64,000 bases of DNA, taken from assembly GCA_016708905.1 (NCBI GenBank), contig JADJEV010000003.1:558001-622000 (forward strand), in the 5' to 3' direction. Positions 9,401 to 16,696 of the stretch are shown piece after piece. Each line of letters begins with the position of its first letter. The first letter of the stretch is position 1. The position numbers and the translations under genes were made by a program. Under the pieces are notes generated by a model. It was not told where the DNA came from. It saw only the letters and a program-made list of their open reading frames with translations, and ran no database searches. This DNA comes from Candidatus Methylophosphatis roskildensis (GTDB taxonomy: Bacteria; Pseudomonadota; Gammaproteobacteria; Burkholderiales; Rhodocyclaceae).

Positions 9401-10936
9401 CAGGCCTGCAAACCGCGCTGTCCCATCCCTGCATTCGCCGCGGGGCGCCCCGCTATTGCCCGAACGTCACCGGGCTGTCGAATCCGACCGGGCCAGCGCT
9501 CAGGCGCACTCGCAAAAGCGCCTTCTCGGCCACCTGTTTGACCCAAATCCGCCCGAGTCTTCCGAATAATCGTGCTACAACCTGAATCGACGCTATACGT
9601 GCGTCGGCACTGAGGCTACAGCGGCGAGATTGACGCGCCCAAGCGCGTGTTTGTGCGTGCCTTGCACCGGGCCGCCCGAGCGCAATTGACGCATCCTGAG
9701 CGCAATCACCTCCAACTCACGGGAGCCCCAAAATTGATGCTGAGCGCTGAGCAGATGCGCGCGCTGCCGCTGTGCTTCACCACCGTCACCGACCCGCGCC
9801 GCCGGCAAGGGCGCCGCCACCGCCTGCCCGTGGTGCTGGGCATTGCCGCGGGCGCCATCCTGTGCGGCATGCGCGGCTACAAGGCCGCCCATGACTGGGC
9901 CGAAAGCCTGGGGCAAAAGGCACGTGAGCGCTTTGGCTGTCGGCGCGAGAAGGGGCGTTATGTCGTCCCCAGCGAATTCGTCATCCGCGATTGCCTGGTG
10001 CGCATTGAACCGGACACGCTGGATCGCGCGCTCAATGCCTGGAACCAGGCGTGGGCAAAAGACGACCGGGCGCTGGCGATGGATGGTAAAGTCATGAAGA
10101 ACGCGATCGACGCGCAGGGCTATCAAACGCACATCCTGAGCGTGATCGGCCATGAGTCGAACACCTGCCACACCCAAAAAAGTCGGGACATTGCCCGTAG
10201 CCGGCAGCGATGAGCAAAAGCGTACCAACGAGATCGGCATGGCCATCCCCGTGCTCGATGGCTGCGCGCTCGCCGGCAAGGTGGTCACGGCCGATGCGCT
10301 GCTGACCCAGCGCACACTGGCAGCGTATCTGATCGGGCGCAAGGCCCACTATAGCTTTACCGTCAAAGGCAACCAGCCCGGTCTCGAACGCGAAATCGCC
10401 TTGCTGTTTGAAAAGCGGGGCGATCCTGACTTCGTCGACGTGACCCCGCCTGACCATGGCCGCATCGAGACCCGACGCATCTGGTGCAGTACGGCGCTCA
10501 ATGCCTACCTCGATTTCCCTCACGTCGGCCAGGTGTTCATGATCGAGCGCGAATCAATCAAGAAGAAAACCGGCGAGTCATCGCGTGAGATCGCGCTGGG
10601 CATCACGAGCCAGTCGCCGCACGAGGCCTCGGCGCAAGAGGTCTTGGCGATCAATCGCGGCCACTGGAGCATCGAGAGCACCCATTACATCATCGACTGG
10701 AACTACGACGAGGATCGCTCTCGCATCCGTACCGGCCACGGCCCGGAAAACATCACCCGCCTGCGTCGCTTCGCCGTCGGCATCCTCAAGTCCTTTCAGA
10801 GCACCGAGTCTATCGCCGAGATGATGCGCAAACTTTGCTTCAATACCCGCCTCGTCTTCGACTACTTGCGTATGACCAATAACTCAGCTTCCGGACCACG
10901 GGTTACTTGAGAACAAATTTACCGTGCCTATACGCG

Positions 10937-11398
10937 ATCGAGCAATTGCAGGATGAAACCGGCCACCGCGTGATCCGGTTTGCCCGCTTCCTGGTGAAGG
11001 GGCAGAACGAAGATTTCCATCGCCGGCTGAATGAGGAGCGCTTCCGCGAAAGGTTTATCCAGGAGGGCGCCCTCAGCGCTACCGAAATCGCCGCGCTGAT
11101 CGAAAAACGCATCGCCGACGGGGTGGTCGGGCCTGCACCGGTTACAGAGGACGAGGCGCGCTACCTAGATGTGGCGAGCACCGCCCTTTATCAGAACGAG
11201 CAGAGCATCTACGAAACTTCGGAATGGGTGGATCTCCTGAAAGCGCCGTGGATGAACGAGTTTCGCCGCGGCGTCGCAGGAATTCTTCAGGAATTGGTCG
11301 TCCAGGGAAAGAAGGAAGAACGAAGCGCCGCCACTCGCGATGAACCAATTCGCGATCCTCTACGAAGATCGTTTCCCCAACCGACTCGCGTAAAATGA
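10937..11398 (+). pseudogene. Unknown gene, 3' part, after the IS
   Basis: Continuation of the gene begun at 6013. After the duplicated CCTATACGCG the frame reads IEQLQDETGHRVIRFARFLV and stays open to the TGA at 11396-11398. This 153-residue segment is charged, with helical stretches (EDFHRRLNEERFRERFIQEG; ATEIAALIEKRIADG). No family was recognised. Its stop overlaps the next start by four bases (ATGA), which would suggest coupling in the uninterrupted state, if the Nudix gene truly starts there. Confidence 0.7.
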
Positions 11399-12117
11399 GC
11401 ACCGGCTTTCCCACCGCGCCGCTCGCCTTCCGCTATACAGAGCGGGCGGCGGCGCCGTGGAAAAGTCTCTCACTCCACCTCACACACAAAAAATCTGACA
11501 CTCCCCGCGCGCCTCCAACTTTGCGACTCAATCAGCGATACCGACGTGCTCGACTCGCGCCCGTGCTCAACGCCAAAGACACCTTCTGCTCGTTTTGTGG
11601 CACCGCCTACGTGCCACCGCTCAGCTACCCGCGCTCCTGCCCGGGCTGCAAGACGCCCGTCTGGTCGAACGCGATTCCGGTCAGCGTGGTGCTGATGCCG
11701 GTGAAGACGACTGACGGAGAAGGCCTGCTCGCGGTGCGCCGGGCGATTCAGCCGCAGCTCGGCAAGCTCGCCCTCGTCGGTGGGTTCCTCGAAGACCACG
11801 AGACGTGGCAGCAGGGCGGAGCGCGTGAGATCCGCGAGGAGTCAAGCGTGCAGGTCGACCCGGCCACGCTGACGCCGTTCTGGTTCACCTCGACGCAGCC
11901 CAGGCCCAACCGCGTGCTGCTGTTCTCGCTGGCCGCCGCGATCGAACTCTCCAGCCTGCCTCCATTCGTCCCGAGCTCCGAGACGAGCGAGCGCGGGCTC
12001 ATCTTCGGGCCCGACGGCCTCGACGACGTCTTCGCCTTCCCGCTCCACTCCGAGGCGGCACGTCGCTTCTTCGCGCAGCGCGGCATCACGGGACCGCACC
12101 GCTGGCAGACCCGCTGA
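11395..12117 (+). CDS. Nudix hydrolase with an N-terminal zinc ribbon
   Basis: Predicted Nudix hydrolase, cleaving a nucleoside diphosphate linked to another moiety. A zinc ribbon of four Cys (65, 68, 82, 85) precedes the Nudix fold, as in NudC-like and related proteins. The Nudix box begins at Gly130 (GFLEDHE) and contains REIREES at 144-150; the metal-binding Glu residues are present, but the usual Gly near the box end is Ser. The first 56 residues look poorly conserved, so the GTG at 11563, just before the ribbon, is an alternative start. The substrate cannot be inferred. Confidence 0.75.
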   Translation: MSTGFPTAPLAFRYTERAAAPWKSLSLHLTHKKSDTPRAPPTLRLNQRYRRARLAPVLNAKDTFCSFCGTAYVPPLSYPRSCPGCKTPVWSNAIPVSVVLMPVKTTDGEGLLAVRRAIQPQLGKLALVGGFLEDHETWQQGGAREIREESSVQVDPATLTPFWFTSTQPRPNRVLLFSLAAAIELSSLPPFVPSSETSERGLIFGPDGLDDVFAFPLHSEAARRFFAQRGITGPHRWQTR

Positions 12118-12125
12118 ACTTCACG

Positions 12126-12343
12126 GCGTACTCAGCCTCCCGAACAATCAAGTCGGCCGCACACAAGCGCCTCGCCCACGGTTTTGCTCGCGCTTTCTGT
12201 GATGCGTGTCAACACGCGTTCCTGATCGCGTACCCGTGCAAGGGGCGCGGCGCGTGCCCCGCTTGAAATGCCCGGCGTATGGTGGAGACCGCCGCCCATC
12301 TCGCCGATCACGTCATGCCGCGCCTACCAGTGCGCCATCTATG
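12126..12343 (+). pseudogene. IS91-type transposase, N-terminal remnant
   Basis: Reading from 12126 without an identifiable start gives a Cys-rich zinc-binding N-terminus typical of IS91-type transposases (HGFARAFCDACQ, then PCKGRGACPA, then RRMVETAAHLADHV). A TGA interrupts it where a Cys codon (TGC) is expected after CPA. The frame runs into the IS1634-type element at 12344 and resumes at 14289, so it is both mutated and interrupted. The junction with the Nudix gene is immediately upstream, so the IS91 element is truncated on this side. Confidence 0.7.
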
Positions 12344-14282
12344 CCGAACTTTGACAGCCCCCTGAACGTAACACCGCGTCCGCATTAATCTTTATCGATC
12401 TGCGGGGTTTGCCTACTGGGTACAGGCGGGATTGAGCCCGAGCAGTTTGAAGGCTTTGGCCTGTATCGGCGTGGGGCGAGTCGTGAGGGTGATCTTGGCC
12501 TCGGGGTTGAGCGCGGTGTGGGTGATGTTGTAGGTCAAGGTGCCCAGGTCCTTGAGCAGTGTCCTGAAGCTGTGCAAAGGCAGTCCATCTTCGGCGAGTT
12601 TGCTCGCGTCCTTGGCCTTGGCCTGCTTGGATCGAACGGCCTTGATCACGGGTGAGGCGCGGCTGGCGCTGGCCTCGTCGAGGTATTCGTCGTCGAACAG
12701 CATGGGCTTCAGGCGCGCGCGCATGTGCCACTCGACGTAGTACGCCAGCATGCACAGGAACACATGCGCGCGTACGCGCTGCTCGCTGTAGTGGAAGACC
12801 GGGCGCACGTTCAGGTCCACCGTCTTCATCGAACGGAAGGCCCGCTCCACCTGGGCCAGACTCTTGTAGGCGGCCACTGCATCGGGCGCATCGAGCTTGT
12901 CCTTGGGCAGGCTGGTGCGAATCACGTACAGCCCGTCCAGCGCGGCCTCGGCGGCGATGGCCTCGTGCCTGCGGGCCCAGGCCAGGGTCGTGTCGGTGAT
13001 CGTCAGCGCCAAATGCTTGGCCAGTGGAAGCGCCCGATGACGCGCCCCACGCGCAGCGCAATGGCCTGCTCGCCACGCAGCGGGTTGGCGCGCGCTGCGT
13101 GGCCGCGGCAATCTTGGCCAGATCGGCCTCGGTGGCTGCCAGCAGTTCCAGGCGCTTGCGCGCACGCTCCTCGGCCAGCAAGGGGTTGCGGCACACCACC
13201 AGCCGCTCATCGGGGAAGTGCTGGCTCGTGAGTTCCAGCAGATTGCGCTCGTCAAACAGCGAGGGCTGAAACGGCCCATGCTCGGCGGCAAGCTGCGCGA
13301 TCTGCGGCGCGCGCAAGCTGCTGACCCAGTCCATGCCCTGGGGCTTGAGCACCTGCTCGATGCGAGCCGAAGTCAGCATGCCCCGGTCCCCCACCCAGGC
13401 GATGCGCTCGATGCCGAAGCGCTCCTTGAGCTTGGTCACCTGAGCCGCCACCGTGGCCGGGTCGGCCGTGTTGCCCTTGAACACCTCCACCGAGATCGGA
13501 CAACCTTCGGCCGACACCAGCCCGAAGACGATCTGTGGATCGTCGCGCTTGCCATCGCGCGAATGCCCACGCGCGGCCAGCTCGCAACAACGCCCAGTCA
13601 GCCAGGTCGAGGTGAGGTCGTACAGCACCAGGGTGCTGCCCCGCAGATGCTGGCGCGCCAGCCGCCGCTCAATGTCCCCTTGAGCGTCGTGCAACCAGTC
13701 CAGCGCCCGGTACAAGTCATCGGCGCTGCATTGGCCCACCCCAGCACCCGCCCCAGCGACGAGGTGGCCGTGTCCTCCTGCAGCATGCGGTGCGTGGCCA
13801 GCTTGGAGGCCGGCTCGAGCACACGCGCCACCAACATGGCCTGCAACACCGGCTGCAGGTCCTGCGGGGCCGAAGCGAACCACACGCTCGAACCCGAGCC
13901 ACGGGCGGCGCCGAGCACCGCCGCGACATGGCCGTGGGGCAGGCTGCGCTCGACGCTGAAGACCGACTCGGCACTGGGCACGGCGACACCGCCGCGCAGC
14001 AAAACCTTCAGGCCCTCGATCACATCGGCGGACAGGCAGGACAGGTTGGCCAGGGTGCGCTTGCGCACCTTGCCGTCGTCTCGGTACGACTCGCGAAGCA
14101 GGACCGCGGGGGCGAGTTGCGGTTGGGGACTGACTCGATATACATGGACATCGAATATAACCGATTCAGTGGCAAAAATCAACACAATCTGCCTATATTA
14201 CATGGGTACATATCGAGGCCATAAAAAGGCCGAAACCCGCATCAATACTGGGCTACGGCCGGATCAGGGGGTCAAAGTTCGG
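12344..14282 (-). mobile_element. IS1634-type insertion sequence
   Basis: A 1,939-bp element with 12-bp perfect terminal inverted repeats CCGAACTTTGAC (12344-12355 and, inverted, 14271-14282), followed inward by similar C-rich sequence at both ends. The 6-bp target duplication TCTATG lies at 12338-12343 and 14283-14288. Removing the element and one duplication rejoins an IS91-type transposase frame (RHLW-VLS). The duplication length and the encoded protein fit the IS1634 family (IS4 superfamily). Confidence 0.9.
12413..14185 (-). pseudogene. IS1634-type transposase, frameshifted
   Basis: About 580 codons of an IS1634-type transposase. The order of segments is N-terminus (VYRVSPQPQLAPAVLLRESY), DDE core (LVLYDLTSTWLTG, IERIAWVGDRGMLTSARIE) and C-terminus (VERAFRSMKTVDLNVRPVFH). 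At least three single-base shifts split it, near 13728 (one C short of GGGCCCAATGC), near 13100 and near 13018. The products of the separate frames would be inactive. The start is uncertain; the frame is open from a GTG at 14185. Confidence 0.85.
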
Positions 14283-14288
14283 TCTATG

Positions 14289-14937
14289 GGTGTTGTCAAT
14301 CGGTGCTGTCGGCGCCGAAGCGGGTACGCCACTTCCTGCAAAATGACCCGGCCGTGCAAACCCTGGTGTTGCACCTGTTCCTCGCTGCGGTGGAGCAGGG
14401 TTTGCGCCGGTGCAGCCCGGGGGCGAACCCAGCCCTCCGGATCGGTGCCGTCGCCTTCATCCATCGCTTGGGCGCCCTGCTCAATCCCCACGTCCATTTC
14501 CACTGCGTCGTAATCGAGGGGGTTTTCGAGGCCGACGGCGCGGGCAGCGTGCGCTTTCATGAAGCCCGGGGCATCGGTCCCGAAACCATCGCCGAGATTC
14601 AAGCCCAGGTGCGCCACCATCCGCTGAGCGTTCTCGCCCGCCGCGGAGTGCTCGAACGCGAAGACGCCGAGGCGATGGGTACCTGGAATCACGGTGGGGG
14701 CTTCTCGGTCGATGCCAGCGTGCTGCATAGACGCCGGACGATCGCCTGGGGCTGGTGCAGCTGCTGCGCTAATGCGCCCGACCGGCCTTCGCACTGGAGC
14801 AGTTGCGCGCAGTCGATGCTGAGCGCCTGGTCTACGAGACTGTCAAGCCGGGACCGGGCGGCAGCGTCAGCCTGATGCTGACCCCACTCGAACTGATCGA
14901 GCGGCTGGCGGCCCTCATTCCGCCACCGCGCCGGCAG
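14289..14937 (+). pseudogene. IS91-type transposase, C-terminal remnant
   Basis: Continuation of the IS91-type transposase after the IS1634-type insertion. It includes the catalytic neighbourhood of the Y2 transposase fold, with the HxH pair in NPHVHFHCVVIEGVF, then GPETIAEIQAQVRHH. A frameshift near 14740-14800 moves the frame to AVDAERLVYETVKPG and LTPLELIERLAALIPPPR, where homology stops at about 14937. The normal C-terminus is absent; repeat A begins 56 bp later. It is a dead fragment. Confidence 0.78.
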
Positions 14938-14992
14938 GCTGCTGAACCTCCGGAAGCCGCCATTCATTGGTTCGGAGCCCGATGGCTGTTGT

Positions 14993-15148
14993 GGGTCGGC
15001 TGCCGTCCGCCGACCGTGACAACTCAATGGCCCCTTGAGAACTGGAGCGGCCAACCAGGCCAAGAGGCGCCGAAAATCGATCACCAATGCCCGGATCAGT
15101 CTGAAAGCTGTCGTCCTGGCTTTTCAGGCCACCGGCAGTGCACGACCC
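14993..15148 (+). repeat. Repeat A, left copy (156 bp)
   Basis: Matches 29141-29296 in inverted orientation over 156 bp with no differences noticed by eye. It begins GGGTCGGCTGCCG and ends CACGACCC, so its ends carry a short inverted GGGTCG/CGACCC. It abuts repeat B. It is non-coding; short open frames across it on both strands are incidental. Confidence 0.85.
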
Positions 15149-15308
15149 AAACCTGCCGGTCGAGTATTTCAAAGCGGCCGTTCGCAGCAACAACCGACGG
15201 GACGGAAGCTGCCGTTCGTTACGCCGAGGCCCTGTGGGCGCCTGAGCGGCAGGTTTGAAGTTGGACCGGCCAGTGAGCGAAGGACAGCGCCGGTCAGCCA
15301 CCGGCCAT
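15143..15308 (+). repeat. Repeat B, left copy (166 bp)
   Basis: Matches 31757-31922 in inverted orientation over 166 bp, nearly identical. It overlaps the end of repeat A by CGACCC. It contains internal complementary segments (for example GGAAGCTGCCGTTCG and several CCGGTC/GACCGG blocks) that could fold. It is non-coding. Confidence 0.83.
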
Positions 15309-15570
15309 CTCCGGTCACTGACGCGGCGGCACGACCTCACCGCCGAGCGTCCGGTCGCAGTCAGGTAGGAGACGTTCGGCCTCGACGCTCACGGAAGAGG
15401 CCCCGGTGCAGCAGCCATTTGCGACTACATCCTTGAACCGAAAGGTGTCGTTGTTGGCCTTGTGCCGTGCCACCAGACGTCATACCCGTAGGCGCACCAC
15501 CGCCGATTGATGAGGCGCTCTTCTGCGGCAGACCCTTGCAGGCGTGGCCCTTTTGCGTCGGCACTCGTGG

Positions 15571-16689
15571 TTATGCTGTTGCCCACTCCTCAGACAGGAG
15601 CGCCGCCTGCTCCAGCACTGTCTGCGTCGCCTTCTCCTGCTTGTCCGGCGGGTAGCCATATTTGCGCAGGATCCTCTTCACCAGCACGCGCAACTGCGCG
15701 CGCACGTTCTCGCGCAGCGTCCAGTCGATGGTCACGTTGGCGCGCACGGTCTTTACCAGCTCCTGCGCGATGGTGCGCAGGGTGTCGTCGCCGAGCACCT
15801 TGACGGCGCTGTCATTGGTTTCCAGCGCGTCGTAGAACGCCAGCTCGTCTTCCGATAGCCGCAATTCGTCGCCGCGCGCCTGAGCCTCGCGCATGTCCTT
15901 GGCCAGCGCGATCAACTCCTCGATCACCTGCGCCGCCTCGATCGCGCGGTTCTGGTAGCGGCGGATCGTCTGCTCCAGCATCTCCGCGAAGGACCGCGCC
16001 TGCACGACGTTCTTGCGTCGGCGGGTCGCCAGTTCGCCCTTGAGCAGCTTCTCCAGCAGCTCGACCGCGAGATTGCGCTGAGGCATCCCGCGCACCTCGG
16101 CGAGGAACTCCTCGGAGAGGATCGAGATGTCTGGTTTGGCCAGCCCTGCCGCGGCGAAGATGTCGATCACCCCCTCGGGCGCCACGGCGCGCGAGATGAT
16201 CTGCCGCACCGCGTGCTCGATGTCCTCTTCGGGTCGCGCGTCGCCCGGCGCGCGCTTGGCAAGCACCGCCTGCACCGCCTGGAAGAACGCCACGTCGTCG
16301 CGGATGCGGAGCGCCTCGGCGTGCGGCACCGCCAGCGCAAAGGCCTGCGACAGCTCGCGCACCGCGCCCACGCAGCGCTCCTTGCCGGTCTGCTGCGCGA
16401 GGATGTGCTCCTGCGCGGCCGGCAGCAAGCCGAGCCGCTCCGGCGGCGTGCCGGTCGTCCACTCGCTCCAGTCGAAGCCGTGGAAGAGGCCGGCGCAGAT
16501 CTCGCACTTCTCCAGCATCACGGCCACGGCCTCGTCCTGGTCCAGCGCCGTGCGCCCGGTGCCGCCGCGTTCGGTATACGTGGCCAGCGCCTGCTTCAGC
16601 TCCTGCGCCAGGCCCAGGTAGTCCACCACCAGGCCGCCGGGCTTGTCCTTGAACACGCGGTTCACGCGTGCGATTGCCTGCATGAGCTC
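15571..16689 (-). pseudogene. hsdR: Type I restriction subunit HsdR, C-terminal third only
   Basis: About 370 residues that correspond to the end of the helicase region and the C-terminal domain (DUF3387-like) of type I HsdR. It begins HELMQAIARVNRVFKDKPGG, equivalent to the Q-A-x-x-R-x-N-R helicase motif, and ends EEWATA. The endonuclease domain and the rest of the translocase, several hundred residues, are missing. It begins within 15 bp of the stop codon of the type III Res gene. It is a remnant of a type I locus whose hsdM remnant lies 9.7 kb away on the same strand. Confidence 0.85.
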
Positions 16690-16696
16690 GTGTCGC

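Larger units (their letters stand above)
6803..9612 (+). mobile_element. Nested insertion sequence with DruA gene and DDE transposase
   Basis: A 2,810-bp element inserted into the ISAs1-type copy. It has perfect 14-bp terminal inverted repeats, CAGTGCCGACGCAC at 6803-6816 and its complement at 9599-9612, and a 9-bp target duplication AGGCTACAG (6794-6802 and 9613-9621). The uninterrupted copy at 102-2013 shows the empty site, which confirms the boundaries to the base. It encodes a complete DruA-type protein and, overlapping its end, a DDE transposase broken in two places. The transposase differs from that of the host element, so this is a different IS family. A name could not be assigned from the sequence alone. 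Confidence 0.93.
6291..10910 (+). pseudogene. DruA-domain/ISAs1 transposase, copy 2, split by a nested element
   Basis: Same protein as the copy at 118-1918. The N-terminal DruA part runs from the ATG at 6291 to the target duplication at 6794-6802. The frame resumes at 9622 (GEIDAPKRVFVRAL), continues through the ISAs1-associated domain to 10213, and is broken again at the A6 tract at 10176-10181. The catalytic part then runs to 10910 in the other frame. The nested insertion falls near the end of the DruA domain, so this copy cannot encode the fusion. Its intact ends could still be mobilised in trans if an active transposase exists elsewhere. Confidence 0.9.
6196..10926 (+). mobile_element. 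ISAs1-type insertion sequence with DruA domain, copy 2, itself interrupted
   Basis: This is the second copy of the 1,912-bp element seen at 102-2013, in the opposite orientation. It is flanked by its own 10-bp duplication CCTATACGCG (6186-6195 and 10927-10936). Its span is 4,731 bp; subtracting the nested 2,810-bp element and its 9-bp duplication gives exactly 1,912 bp, the length of copy 1. Separate duplications show the two copies inserted independently. Differences from copy 1 are few, for example Ser for Thr in GHWSIEST, which points to recent transposition. Confidence 0.94.

Noticed and set aside
102..10926. Composite transposon formed by the two inverted ISAs1-type copies
   Set aside because: Each copy has its own 10-bp duplication (AGCCGCCGCG and CCTATACGCG) and there is no shared duplication around the pair, so they inserted independently.
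14689..15340. Overlapping frames across repeats A and B, also present at 29.0-29.4 and 31.7-32.0 kb
   Set aside because: Similar translations recur only because the DNA repeats recur; they lack ribosome-binding sites and exist in several frames.
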